The notes under the pieces: generated by a model
The model's input: the letters and a program-made list of their open reading frames with translations, nothing else
Told to the model about the DNA's origin: nothing
Database searches by the model: none
Assembly (NCBI GenBank): GCA_020060465.1
Contig: JAGVAD010000026.1
Coordinates: forward strand, 1 to 64,000
DNA: 64,000 nt
Reading direction: 5' to 3'
From: Anaerolineales bacterium
Lineage (GTDB): Bacteria; Chloroflexota; Anaerolineae; Anaerolineales; UBA4823
Translations under genes and position numbers: made by a program
In this document: piece after piece, positions 9,121-18,450 of the stretch
How the letters are laid out: each line of letters opens with the position of its first letter
Position numbering within the stretch: position 1 is the first letter of the stretch

Positions 9121-10362
9121 ATGTCCACCTCCAAACGCGTTGGCATTCTCACCGGCGGCGGCGACGTGCCTGGCCTCAATATGTGTCTGAAAAGCCTGGT
9201 CTATCGAACCATCGAGCTAGGCTTCGAGCCAATCGGCGTGCGCAAAGGCTGGGATGGGTTGATCGAATACAACCCTGCCGACCCGACCACATACAGCGAT
9301 CATTTTATCGAGCTGACCAAGAATATGGTACGGCCTATTGATCGCACCCCTGGCTCTTTTCTGCACTCCTCGCGCATTGACCCGCGCCATTTTCCTACCA
9401 GCCAGGCGCCTGAATTCTTGCGCAAGCCTCATGAAGAGACGCTTGATTTGACCGACCACATTTTGCACGTGGTCGAACGCCTGGGTTATCGCGCCCTGAT
9501 CGTCATCGGCGATGACGATACGCTGCAATACGCCGCCCATCTAAGCCAGCGCGGCGCGCCGATCATCGCCATCCCCAAGACAATCCACAACAACATCCTG
9601 GGCACAGATTACACCCTGGGTTTCAGCACCGGTCTGGCGCGGGGTGTAGCCTTCATCCACGAGTTGCGCGCCCTGGCCGGCTCGCGTGAACAGATCGTTG
9701 TTGTCGAAACTTTTGCCGCCAAGTCGGGCTATTCCACTCTTTTGATGGCTTTCCTGGCCGGGGTGGACCGCGTGATTATCCCCGAAGCGCCATACGACCC
9801 GGACTTGCTGGCTTATGTGCTGCAACTCGACAAGCGACAGACGCCAGCTAATTACGCCGTGCTGCTGGCATGCAACGGGGCGCAGCCCACACCGGAGAAA
9901 CGTGACAAATACGCCCATCTGATCGCCGCCGAAAGCGCCCTACAACTTTCACCGGCGCAAGGTCTGGAAGGCGGCGATAAGCCGCGGCGCGGCGCGCGCA
10001 ACGCAGTAGCCAGTGTGCTGGCTGGCGAACGACTGGTTGGCAGCGGTATGGTCGCTGCGCAACTCCTGGCGCACATCACCGGCGAAGAGGTCTTCTTGCA
10101 ATCACTCACCTACTTGCTGCGCACCGGCACCCCAGATGGGCAAGACTTGCTGGGCGCAGCTAACTTTGCCCTGATTGCCGCACGCTTGCTGCGCGACGGG
10201 CATTATGGCCGCATGGCTGCCTTTGTACAAAACAAGATGTGGACGGATGTAGATCTCAATGAGACCACCGCGGGTGTCAAACATGTAGATGTTGACGCAT
10301 GGTACGACGCTGAAGATTACAAACCGCGCCTTTCGCTGATCTGGTCGGCGGAACACGAATAA
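9121..10362 (+). CDS. Divergent 6-phosphofructokinase-like protein
   Basis: A 413-residue member of the phosphofructokinase superfamily, preceded by AAGGAG. The nucleotide-binding motif appears as GGGDVPGLN (12-20; usually GGDAPGMN). The GGDGS/GGDD motif is GDDDT (130-134), so the residue distinguishing ATP from pyrophosphate users is Asp, as in PPi-dependent enzymes. The catalytic motif, normally PKTIDNDI, is PKTIHNNI (152-159): the proton-abstracting Asp is His156 and the second Asp is Asn158. The MGR substrate motif is also lost (ETFAAKSG). In canonical PFK these Asp residues are needed for activity, so this may be a different kinase, a very weak enzyme or a regulatory protein. It is followed after 60 bp by the MacAB-like genes; a functional link is not evident. 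Confidence 0.8.
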   Translation: MSTSKRVGILTGGGDVPGLNMCLKSLVYRTIELGFEPIGVRKGWDGLIEYNPADPTTYSDHFIELTKNMVRPIDRTPGSFLHSSRIDPRHFPTSQAPEFLRKPHEETLDLTDHILHVVERLGYRALIVIGDDDTLQYAAHLSQRGAPIIAIPKTIHNNILGTDYTLGFSTGLARGVAFIHELRALAGSREQIVVVETFAAKSGYSTLLMAFLAGVDRVIIPEAPYDPDLLAYVLQLDKRQTPANYAVLLACNGAQPTPEKRDKYAHLIAAESALQLSPAQGLEGGDKPRRGARNAVASVLAGERLVGSGMVAAQLLAHITGEEVFLQSLTYLLRTGTPDGQDLLGAANFALIAARLLRDGHYGRMAAFVQNKMWTDVDLNETTAGVKHVDVDAWYDAEDYKPRLSLIWSAEHE

Positions 10363-10422
10363 GACCCTGCTTAGCCGGCAGACGGCGCTGCAGGGATTCT
10401 CCGCAATTCAGGAGAGTGATAG

Positions 10423-11163
10423 ATGAGCAATTCAATCAACAAACCAAATGGCAACGATCCGTTGGTGCGAGTCAAGGAAGTTGTCAAGACCTTTCCAGTA
10501 GGCAACGGTGAAATTACCGTATTGAAGGGCATTTCTTTTGATGTGCACGCAGGCGAATTCGTTTCCATTGTGGGTCCATCGGGCAATGGTAAATCCACTC
10601 TATTGAACATGATCACTGGCATTGACCGACCTACACGCGGCGAAGTGCTCGTCACCGGGCGGGAAGTGCATCGCATGAGCGAAAATCAGCTCGCTGCCTG
10701 GCGCGGCCAGCATGTAGGCATCATATTCCAGTTCTTCCAGATGCTGCCGGCGCTCAGTCTGATGCAGAACGTGATGCTTCCAATGGATTTTGCCCGCAAG
10801 TATTCGCCGCGCGAGCGCCGCGAGCGAGCAATGCACCTTCTTGAAACCGTCGGACTCGCCGATCAGGCAGACAAGTTGCCAGGCATGGTCTCTGGTGGGC
10901 AGCAGCAGCGTGCCGCCATTGCACGCGCCCTGGCTAATGATCCTGAATTGATCGTAGCCGATGAGCCAACCGGCAACCTGGATACACGCACCGCGCAGGA
11001 CATCTTTGACCTGTTCACCCGCCTTGTGGAGAGCGGCAAGACCATGGTCATGGTCACTCACGATAAAGAGCTGGCGCGCCGCGTGCCGCGCGTGGTAGAG
11101 ATCATTGATGGACGCATTACCCGCGACGAGTTCGTGGGCGGCGCAAACTGGACAGGGTATTAA
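10423..11163 (+). CDS. ABC transporter ATP-binding protein, MacB/LolD type
   Basis: A 246-residue nucleotide-binding subunit. Walker [10 protein letters not shown] lies at 51-59, the Q-loop in IIFQFFQM, the signature as VSGGQQQR and Walker B as [12 protein letters not shown], the last being typical of the MacB/LolD/FtsE group. GGAGAG precedes the ATG. The permease starts 4 bp after its stop, and a membrane-fusion-like lipoprotein follows, so the three genes form a MacAB-like operon. Such transporters use ATP for mechanotransmission, moving peptides, antibiotics or lipoproteins outside the membrane rather than through it. The substrate cannot be told from sequence. Confidence 0.93.
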   Translation: MSNSINKPNGNDPLVRVKEVVKTFPVGNGEITVLKGISFDVHAGEFVSIVGPSGNGKSTLLNMITGIDRPTRGEVLVTGREVHRMSENQLAAWRGQHVGIIFQFFQMLPALSLMQNVMLPMDFARKYSPRERRERAMHLLETVGLADQADKLPGMVSGGQQQRAAIARALANDPELIVADEPTGNLDTRTAQDIFDLFTRLVESGKTMVMVTHDKELARRVPRVVEIIDGRITRDEFVGGANWTGY

Positions 11164-11167
11164 TCCG

Positions 11168-13561
11168 ATGGGCGTTCTTAAGTACAAGATTTTGCGCGAC
11201 ATTTGGGCAAATAAGACGCGCACATTGCAAGTCATGCTCATCATCGGCATCAGCGCTGCAGCGATCGGCATGATCCTGGGCACGCGCAATCTGGTTGTGC
11301 CGGGAATGCAAGATATTTGGACCAGCCAAAACCCGGCTATGATTAATTTCTTTATCTTCCCTGAAATAGATGAAGATGAATTGTTCCGTCTGAGCCGGGT
11401 GGAGGGGGTCGCTGAAATTGAAGCTTATAACAGCACAACCATCGAATGGCGCTTAAGCCCCTCAGAGGACTGGCGGCAAGGCGGGCTGACTGCCCGCGCC
11501 GATTATGAAAATCAGGGCATGAACCGGCTGGAACTGATCAAAGGCGAATGGCCGTATGATCGTAAAGCAGTAGCTGGCAATGACGCCGCTTTTCACGGCA
11601 TCCCGATGGGGACAACCGTCTATCTGCGCGCCAACAACCGCGAGTTTCAAACCGAGATCATCGGCGAACTGTATGACCAGCTCAGCCAGCCGGCTACTTT
11701 CGGCGGGTCAGCCCAGTTCTATGTCAATCAGGATTATTACGAATACATGGTCGGCAACCGTAATTTCGGGCGCGTATTAGTGAAAGCCGACCATTGGGAT
11801 GAAGACTATGTGACCCAAATCGCTGACCGCTTTGATCGCGAGTTAGAGCGCATGGGAAAAGACTCGGGGCGCTTCATCACCAACCCCAACAAGCATTTCT
11901 TTCAGGATCAAATGGATGGGCTTTTCTTTCTGCTCGGTGTGCTGGCAATGATCTCGCTGGTGCTGGGCCTGTTATTGGTATACAACACCATTAATTCCAT
12001 CATCTCAGCCCAAACCGACCAGATTGGGGTGATGAAAGCCGTAGGAGCGCGCACTCGTCAGGTAGTGGGTCTGTATTTCAGCATGATCTTTATCTACGGT
12101 CTGCTTTCATTAGCAGTAGCTTTGCCGCTTAGCATTCTAGGAGCGTGGGGCGTCTCAAGTTGGTTGGTGGGTAGCTTCGGCGCCGATCTGGGCGAATTTG
12201 ACCTGGATCAGCAGGCGATTTTCGTTTCCGCATCGCTGGCGTTGATCGCCCCCTTGATTGCTGCACTTGCGCCAATCTGGAGTGCGGCGCGAGTTACGGT
12301 GCGCGAGGCCATCAGCACCTATGGTCTCTCCACCAAAGCAGGCCTGATTGAGAGAATCATCACTCGTCTGCGCTTTCTCTCGCGCATGGCGATGCTCACC
12401 ATCAGCAACACATTCCGCCACAAATGGCGCGTGGCGCTGCTACAGCTTGCCCTGGTGTTGAGCGGGGTGGTCTTTATGATGGTGGTGGCAGTGCGCGATT
12501 CGGTGGTTTATACCTTCGATGACCTGCTCTTTGAAATCTTGAACGCCAATATCACCATGGTCTTCGAAGATCCGCAACGCATTGACTACCTCGAAAATCT
12601 GACCATGAAATTCCCCGGCGTCAAAATCGTGGAGATGTGGGGTTTTGGCAGCGGCACCATCCGCAAGCAAGGCCAACCCTATAGCGACGACGACGATTCG
12701 CTACAGCTCTTTGGCGTGCCGTTGCCCACTCAAACATACGGTTATCAACTGCGCGCTGGACGTTGGCTCAATCCCAATGACCAATACGCTATTGTACTAA
12801 ACACCAAACAAGCCAACGATCTGGAAGTACAAGTAGGCGATTGGGTCACAGTGCGCTACAGTGATAAGAAGGAACGCGACTATCAGGTAGTGGGACTGGT
12901 GTTCGACCCGCTGCTCACCACAGTGGCGTTGGTAGAGCGCGACCAATTATTGCGCGACTTGGGTATCGTGGATCGCTCAGGAGCAATCTGGATTCAGACC
13001 GAACAGGAGGGGCTGGCGGCTGAGGAAAACATGGCGAAAGCCCTGCGTGAGTATTACAAGCAAAATCAGATTACGGTCAGCTCGCAACGCGGCATCTTTG
13101 GCCTGGGCGGCGACAGCACAACCGCTACCGCTAACGCCTTGACCAGCCAGTTCAATTTCTTGATCGTCCTCCTGGGCATCATGGCGGTGGTGATTGGCGC
13201 GGTAGGCAGTATCGCTCTGAGCGGCGCATTAGCCCTGAGCGTGCTGGAGCGGCGGCGCGAGATTGGCGTGATGCGCGCCGTTGGCGCTTCTTCCTGGTCG
13301 GTCTTTCGCCTGTTCATCGGCGAGGGGTTGATCCTGGGCTGGTTAAGCTGGCTGATTGCCCTGCCGCTGTCCATTCCGGCCAGCCAAGCCATGCTGTTCG
13401 GCCTGGGCGAGGCCTTTCAGTTTGAAATCATCTATCACTACACGCCGAATGGAGCAATTCTGTGGTTTGTCATCATCACTTTTCTGTCCATCCTGGCCAG
13501 CCTGCTGCCCGCCCGTGGGGCGACCAGAGTCAGTGTGCGGGAAAGCCTGGCTTATCAATAA
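11168..13561 (+). CDS. FtsX-like ABC transporter permease (MacB-type, duplicated core)
   Basis: About 797 residues, starting at the ATG at 11168 rather than at an upstream codon that would overlap the ATPase gene. An N-terminal membrane helix (about 15-38) is followed by a large extracytoplasmic MacB-type domain, three membrane helices forming the first FtsX domain (about 255-385), a further helix (about 425-448), a second extracytoplasmic domain and a final FtsX domain (about 670-797). The repeated motifs GVMKAVGAR and GVMRAVGAS mark the two coupling regions that contact the ATPase. This 8-helix duplicated form works with the preceding ATPase and the following adaptor lipoprotein. Confidence 0.92.
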   Translation: MGVLKYKILRDIWANKTRTLQVMLIIGISAAAIGMILGTRNLVVPGMQDIWTSQNPAMINFFIFPEIDEDELFRLSRVEGVAEIEAYNSTTIEWRLSPSEDWRQGGLTARADYENQGMNRLELIKGEWPYDRKAVAGNDAAFHGIPMGTTVYLRANNREFQTEIIGELYDQLSQPATFGGSAQFYVNQDYYEYMVGNRNFGRVLVKADHWDEDYVTQIADRFDRELERMGKDSGRFITNPNKHFFQDQMDGLFFLLGVLAMISLVLGLLLVYNTINSIISAQTDQIGVMKAVGARTRQVVGLYFSMIFIYGLLSLAVALPLSILGAWGVSSWLVGSFGADLGEFDLDQQAIFVSASLALIAPLIAALAPIWSAARVTVREAISTYGLSTKAGLIERIITRLRFLSRMAMLTISNTFRHKWRVALLQLALVLSGVVFMMVVAVRDSVVYTFDDLLFEILNANITMVFEDPQRIDYLENLTMKFPGVKIVEMWGFGSGTIRKQGQPYSDDDDSLQLFGVPLPTQTYGYQLRAGRWLNPNDQYAIVLNTKQANDLEVQVGDWVTVRYSDKKERDYQVVGLVFDPLLTTVALVERDQLLRDLGIVDRSGAIWIQTEQEGLAAEENMAKALREYYKQNQITVSSQRGIFGLGGDSTTATANALTSQFNFLIVLLGIMAVVIGAVGSIALSGALALSVLERRREIGVMRAVGASSWSVFRLFIGEGLILGWLSWLIALPLSIPASQAMLFGLGEAFQFEIIYHYTPNGAILWFVIITFLSILASLLPARGATRVSVRESLAYQ

Positions 13562-13649
13562 GCGCGGCAGACAGTACGGGCTTGTTCCTGAGTGCATTTA
13601 AGTAAGCGACAGTTATTTTGTTGAAATACCATCTAAGGAGAATTTAAGC

Positions 13650-14789
13650 ATGAAAGCAAAGTTCATTGGAATAGTCATCAGCCTGATCGCCCTCGGTATG
13701 CTGTCCACCGCCTGCGGCGGCGCAGCCGGCGCGCCAGCAGGAACCACCACGCCGCTGCCCACCGTAATCAGCGAAACCAACATCGTCGCGGAAGCGCGGG
13801 TTGTCCCACGCGACGATGTGCAACTCGCCTTTGTGACTAACGGGCAGGTGGAGGAAGTGCTGGTGGAAGAAGGCGATATAGTAAAGAAGGGTGATGTGTT
13901 AGCGCGCCTGGGCGACCGCGAGCAGATTGAAGCGGCCATCGCCGGCGCGGAAGCCGAATTGCTTGCCGCTCAGCAGGCGCGCAAGCAACTGGACGACAAC
14001 CTGGCTCTGGCGCAAGCGCAGGCTGCCGCGGCTATGTCGGCAGCCAACAAAGCCGTCAAGGATGCCCAATACGCCCTGGATAACTTCACCGTACCGCAAA
14101 ACATGCTCGGCCTCACCCCGCTGGAAGCCATTGCCAAGATGAAAGCCATCCTGGACGAGGCGCGTGAACGTTTCGAACCTTACCGCTATTATCCCTCGGA
14201 GAATTCCACCCGCAAGGATCTCAAAGAAAAGCTGGACACGGCGCAGAGCGACTACAATACCGCCGTGCGCTGGCTGCAACTGGAGACCAACCTGAGCGAG
14301 GCGCAAACCCGCCTGGATGAAGCCCTCAAGGATTATGAAAACCTCTTGAAAGGACCAGATGCAGACGATGTAGCGGCTGCAGATGCGCGCATCAAAGCCG
14401 CAGAAGAAAACCTGAAAGCCGCCAAAGCCAACCTCTCTAACCTGGATCTGGTCGCCACTATTGATGGAACTGTGGTGGACTTAAACCTGGTGGAAGGCCA
14501 GCAAGCCACTCCCGGTCAGCCGGTGATTCGCATCGCTGACCTCTCTAAACTGTATGTAGAGACCGACGATCTGACCGAGATCGAGGTGGTGGATGTATCT
14601 GTAGGGCAGAAAGTCGCTGTTGTGGCCGACGCGCTGCCGAGTGTGGAAATGACCGGTGTGGTTGAAAAGATCAGCCAGGTGTACGAGGAAAAACGCGGCG
14701 ACATCACTTACACGGTGCGCATCCTGCTCGATAACCCGGACCCGCGCTTACTGTGGGGCATGACCGTAGTGGTCACATTCCAGAAGTAG
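13650..14789 (+). CDS. Membrane-fusion (HlyD/MacA-like) adaptor lipoprotein
   Basis: A 379-residue lipoprotein: signal peptide ending in the lipobox LSTAC with lipidated Cys22. An N-terminal biotinyl-lipoyl-like half (about 50-90) leads into a long coiled coil rich in Ala, Glu and Lys (about 90-270), then the second lipoyl half (IDGTVVDLNLVEGQ) and a beta-barrel domain. It is the third gene of the MacAB-like operon, with AAGGAG before the ATG. Being a lipoprotein, it would sit on the outer face of the cytoplasmic membrane. I see no outer-membrane factor. The transcript probably ends at the hairpin 50 bp downstream. Confidence 0.9.
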   Translation: MKAKFIGIVISLIALGMLSTACGGAAGAPAGTTTPLPTVISETNIVAEARVVPRDDVQLAFVTNGQVEEVLVEEGDIVKKGDVLARLGDREQIEAAIAGAEAELLAAQQARKQLDDNLALAQAQAAAAMSAANKAVKDAQYALDNFTVPQNMLGLTPLEAIAKMKAILDEARERFEPYRYYPSENSTRKDLKEKLDTAQSDYNTAVRWLQLETNLSEAQTRLDEALKDYENLLKGPDADDVAAADARIKAAEENLKAAKANLSNLDLVATIDGTVVDLNLVEGQQATPGQPVIRIADLSKLYVETDDLTEIEVVDVSVGQKVAVVADALPSVEMTGVVEKISQVYEEKRGDITYTVRILLDNPDPRLLWGMTVVVTFQK

Positions 14790-14839
14790 GACGACGACTG
14801 GCTGGGGCTACAGCAATACAGACTCGTGTAATCCAGGTG

Positions 14840-14869
14840 CGCGAGGGCGATGAGAAGATCGCCCTCGCG
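14840..14869. terminator. Rho-independent terminator-like hairpin
   Basis: Perfect 12-bp inverted repeat (arms 14840-14851 and 14858-14869) with a 6-nt loop, followed on the plus strand by a weak T-containing tail. It lies between the stop of the MFP gene and the convergent YitT-family gene and may serve both. Confidence 0.7.
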
Positions 14870-14961
14870 TTACATTTATCCATCGCCAGCGAATGTGGTT
14901 TATGATAAGCACAACATTTTCTCAATGGGCAGCCTAATCTTCCTGATCACTGTACAGAAAT

Positions 14962-15840
14962 TCATCCATTCAACGGGCGGAAGCCCTCGCCCAACGCTTC
15001 GTGCGCCTGACCGATCACCATAAAGGCATGTGGATCGGCTTCACGAACCAGTGCTTTAATCTGTGCAATCTCCGCCCGGCTGACCACACAATACAATACG
15101 GTGCGCTCCTCGCCGGTGTACGCCCCGCGCGCCGAGATCACGGTCACTCCGCGCTCCATCTCGTGCAAAATCCGACCGGCCACCTCATCTGGTTGATGGG
15201 TGATGATCAACGCTGTACGCAGCACATTCGAGCCGGCGGTGATCGCCTCTGCCGCCAGCCCGGAAACATACAACATCACCAGCGCATACAGGGCGTTCTC
15301 CCAGCTAAAGGCCAGCCCTGCCATAAACATAATAGCCGAATCGGTGAGCAAATAACTCTGCGAGATCGGCACATTGCGCCAATGATTGAGGATGCGCACC
15401 AGAATATCGCTGCCGCCGCTGGTACCCTGACCGCGATATACCAGCCCGAAACCCACCCCGCTGATTAGCCCGCCGTATAACGCATTCAACACCAGATCTT
15501 TGGTCAATCCATGCTGCGGTAGAATCAACGCCAGAAAATCGGTGAAAAACGAAACCACAACTACCGCCAGGGCGGTGCGCAGGATAAAACGCGGCCCGCC
15601 CAGATAGCGCCAACCCAGTAAAAACAGCGGCGCATTGCCCAGTAAAATCATCACCCCAATCGGCCAGCCGGTGTAGTGATTGATGATCTGCGCCAATCCA
15701 CTCACCCCGCCGCTGGCCAGGTTCGCCGGAATCAAAAACAAGCGCAATGCCAGCGCCTGCAGCAGCGCGCCCAATGCGATCAGGGAAACATCGCGCGCTG
15801 CGCCCCAGGAAAACTGCGCTGATTTCAACCAGGTCGTCAT
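14962..15840 (-). CDS. YitT family membrane protein (DUF161-DUF2179)
   Basis: A 292-residue protein with the YitT architecture: five or six membrane helices, including the signatures IPANLASGGVSGLAQI and GQGTSGGSDIL, then a cytoplasmic DUF2179 domain (about 205-292) with RGVTVISARGAYTGEER and MVIGQAHEALGEGF. Family length is normal. Function is not firmly known; proposed roles are small-molecule transport or sensing. Its C-terminal domain is clearly homologous to the C-terminus of the DUF2270 protein at 57866-58924. It is monocistronic and converges on the MFP operon. Confidence 0.92.
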   Translation of the reverse strand: MTTWLKSAQFSWGAARDVSLIALGALLQALALRLFLIPANLASGGVSGLAQIINHYTGWPIGVMILLGNAPLFLLGWRYLGGPRFILRTALAVVVVSFFTDFLALILPQHGLTKDLVLNALYGGLISGVGFGLVYRGQGTSGGSDILVRILNHWRNVPISQSYLLTDSAIMFMAGLAFSWENALYALVMLYVSGLAAEAITAGSNVLRTALIITHQPDEVAGRILHEMERGVTVISARGAYTGEERTVLYCVVSRAEIAQIKALVREADPHAFMVIGQAHEALGEGFRPLNG

Positions 15841-15963
15841 GGTTTTTTTACTCCTCTATAGCGCGTCCGGCGCGCCAAAGTCCACATTATACCGTGAACC
15901 TTTCCGACACGCTGCGGGTATGACCATTGTGCAATATAATAGCTCAACCGCGGAGAATCGCAC

Positions 15964-17208
15964 GTGCTGACCAAACTGCAAAAGACCTTGCATGAATTTC
16001 CGCCCCGCTTTTGGATGTTAGTGGGAGCCAGTTTCATTGACCACGTGGGCGCGAAAATGGTGTTTCCTTTCTTCTCGTTGTATATCACATCGAAGTTCAA
16101 TGTAGGCATGACCGAGGCCGGGCTGTTGCTTGGCCTGTTCCACATCTCTGGGCTGGCTGGCAGCCTGGTGGGCGGCGCGCTGGCCGACCGATTTGGGCGC
16201 AAGCTGATGGTACTTTTCGGCTTGGTGATCAGCGCCAGCAGCGCGGTGATGATGGGTCTGGTGGACCAGTTAGCTGTATTTTACCTGTTGGCGGTGATGG
16301 TCGGGTTGCTCTCAGACATCGCTGGTCCCGCCTGGCAGGCGATGGTGGCAGACATCCTGCCCGAAGAGAAACGCACCGAAGGCTTCGGCGTGATGCGCGT
16401 GATAGATAATATGGCTTGGATCATCGGCCCATTGATCGGCGGCTTTATCGCCACTCGCTCTTATTTGTTACTGTTCGTGATTGACGCTTTCGCCAGCTTG
16501 ATCACCGCGGCGTTAATCTTTCGCCTGATCCCTGAAACCAAGCCCGTTGTCGCCTCTGGTCAGGTGCAAGAAACCACCCTGCAAACCTTCGGCGGTTATG
16601 GCAAAGTACTTGCCGACCGGTTGTTCATTGCATTTCTCCTGGCAGCCATGGTAATGACTGTAGTGTACCTGCAAATGTACGGGTCGCTTTCCGTGTTCCT
16701 GCGAGATGTTCATGGTGTGGCCGAGCAGGGCTTCAGCATGGTCATGGCAACATCTGCCATCACCGTGGTCCTGTTCCAGTTCTGGGTCAGCCGCCAGGCA
16801 AAAAACTACCCACCCATGTTAATGATGGCTCTGGGCGCAGCTTTATATATGTTTGGCTTCAGCCTGTACGGCTTTGTCTCCGCTTTCCCGCTTTTCCTGG
16901 CAGCCATGGTGGTGATCACCTTCGGCGAAATGCTGGTTGTGCCGGTCAGCCAGACGGTGGCAGCCAATTTTGCCCCTGAAGATATGCGCGGGCGCTACAT
17001 GGCTATCTTTGGCCTCTCTTGGGCAATCCCCGGGGCGTTCGGACCATTGGCCGCCGGCCTGATCATGGACAACTACGACCCCAACTATGTCTGGTACATT
17101 GGCGGCGTGCTGTGTTTCATCTCCGCTTTGGGTTTCCTGGCGTTGCACCGCGCTGCCCGCTCTCGTTTCGCTGCAATGGCCGTCAGGGCTGCTGCTCCGG
17201 GCGATTGA
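15964..17208 (+). CDS. Major facilitator superfamily transporter
   Basis: A 414-residue protein with 12 predicted membrane helices. The MFS motif A appears as GALADRFGRKLM after helix 2. The start is GTG at 15964, 7 nt after GGAG. Sequence style resembles drug/multidrug efflux MFS proteins, but no substrate can be assigned. A TATAAT box lies about 30 bp upstream. The 3' end overlaps the convergent AlaX-type gene by 26 bp. Confidence 0.9.
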   Translation: MLTKLQKTLHEFPPRFWMLVGASFIDHVGAKMVFPFFSLYITSKFNVGMTEAGLLLGLFHISGLAGSLVGGALADRFGRKLMVLFGLVISASSAVMMGLVDQLAVFYLLAVMVGLLSDIAGPAWQAMVADILPEEKRTEGFGVMRVIDNMAWIIGPLIGGFIATRSYLLLFVIDAFASLITAALIFRLIPETKPVVASGQVQETTLQTFGGYGKVLADRLFIAFLLAAMVMTVVYLQMYGSLSVFLRDVHGVAEQGFSMVMATSAITVVLFQFWVSRQAKNYPPMLMMALGAALYMFGFSLYGFVSAFPLFLAAMVVITFGEMLVVPVSQTVAANFAPEDMRGRYMAIFGLSWAIPGAFGPLAAGLIMDNYDPNYVWYIGGVLCFISALGFLALHRAARSRFAAMAVRAAAPGD

Positions 17209-18421
17209 ATGCGAGCGCAAATAGATCAACGCGGGCGACTTCTAATAGCATTTGCGCCGTCTTCAAGTCGCCTTGTCCGCCGCCTTGAGCTATGAAAGCA
17301 TCGCCGCCGCCTTTGCCATTGATGCGCGAGGTTAATCGCCGCAAAAGATCGTCGGCGCGCAGCCCGACACCTTCAGCGCAGGCAGTTACCAGTGAAACAC
17401 GCTCTCCCTGTGCGCCAACCAACACCGCAGTAACGTTTGGCAACAAACGCAGCTCACGCGCCAAAGCGCGCAGATCATTCATCGAACGCCCATCAAAAGC
17501 AGCCAGAATAATCCGCAAGTTGCCCAGCCTTTCCGCCGTTTCATACAGACGACGCGCTTCATGAGCCAGTGCTTGGTCTTTCAAGTGGGTCAGTTCCCTT
17601 TGCAGGTTCTTAAGTTGATCCGCTTGGCGCTGTACTGCGGCAGGCAGCTCGAGCAAACCCACGCTCATCTGCGCCGCCAGACCGGCGACAATGACGTAAC
17701 TGGACTGAAACAGTTCAAAGGCTCGGCTGCCAGCAACAAAGTGGATGCGCGTTTTCTCTTTGAGCCGTTCGGCGCGCAGAATCTTGACCACCCCGATTCC
17801 GCCGGTGCGAGCGACATGCGTGCCGCCGCAGGCCGAGAAATCCAAACCTTCGATCTCGACAATGCGAATATCCTCGCTCACTTTGGGCGGCTTGCGCAAC
17901 GGAATTGCGTTCACCTGCTGCGGCGAGACGAAATACGTCTTTACGATAAGGTCAGACCGGATGAGCTGGTTGGCGCGCCTTTCGACCTGCGTCAGTTCAG
18001 TCAGTGTCGGCTCGCTGTTGGTTAAGTCGAGCGTCGAGGGCGTATCGCCATTGATGTTGGCGGAAACGGTCTCCAGGCCAAGCAATTCGACAAAGCAATA
18101 CGAGAGTAAATGCTGGGCAGTGTGATGTTCCATGTGGCGCAGGCGGCGCTCCGCGTCAATGCGCGCCTGAAGGACGCTTTCGGGCAAGCGCCGTTCAACC
18201 ACATGCACCGTCAGGTGGCGCCCCTCGTCTTTATAAACGTCCACAACTCGCTCTTCATCTAACCAACCCAGGTCATGTTCCTGTCCACCGCCGGTAGGGT
18301 AAAAATAGCTGCGCTCCAGGATGACGCCAAAGCGCCCATCCGACAATGGGATTTGCTCGATTAATTGAGCTTCGAATTCAAAACAGTACGGATCCGTGAA
18401 ATATAGCGTTTGCGTTGACAT
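17183..18421 (-). CDS. AlaX-type trans-editing protein (tRNA-Ala deacylase) with DHHA1 domain
   Basis: About 412 residues. It resembles the editing part of alanyl-tRNA synthetase without the aminoacylation domain: an N-terminal beta-barrel (about 1-90), the SAD zinc-binding editing domain with H100-TAQ-H104 and C198-GGT-H202, a short coiled coil (about 255-300) and a C-terminal DHHA1 domain with GGGDAFIAQGGG. Long AlaX proteins of this type hydrolyse Ser- or Gly-tRNA(Ala). The ATG at 18421 follows GGAAG and matches the family N-terminus; an upstream in-frame ATG at 18454 overlaps the stop of the regulator gene (ATGA) and could also be used. It is probably cotranscribed with that regulator, without an obvious functional link. 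Confidence 0.9.
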   Translation of the reverse strand: MSTQTLYFTDPYCFEFEAQLIEQIPLSDGRFGVILERSYFYPTGGGQEHDLGWLDEERVVDVYKDEGRHLTVHVVERRLPESVLQARIDAERRLRHMEHHTAQHLLSYCFVELLGLETVSANINGDTPSTLDLTNSEPTLTELTQVERRANQLIRSDLIVKTYFVSPQQVNAIPLRKPPKVSEDIRIVEIEGLDFSACGGTHVARTGGIGVVKILRAERLKEKTRIHFVAGSRAFELFQSSYVIVAGLAAQMSVGLLELPAAVQRQADQLKNLQRELTHLKDQALAHEARRLYETAERLGNLRIILAAFDGRSMNDLRALARELRLLPNVTAVLVGAQGERVSLVTACAEGVGLRADDLLRRLTSRINGKGGGDAFIAQGGGQGDLKTAQMLLEVARVDLFALAFNRPEQQP

Positions 18422-18450
18422 CCCGTCTTCCAAAAGCGACCAGTCTCGTC

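Noticed and set aside
10600-11289. 229-codon minus-strand frame
   Set aside because: Antisense to an ABC ATPase gene with all catalytic motifs.
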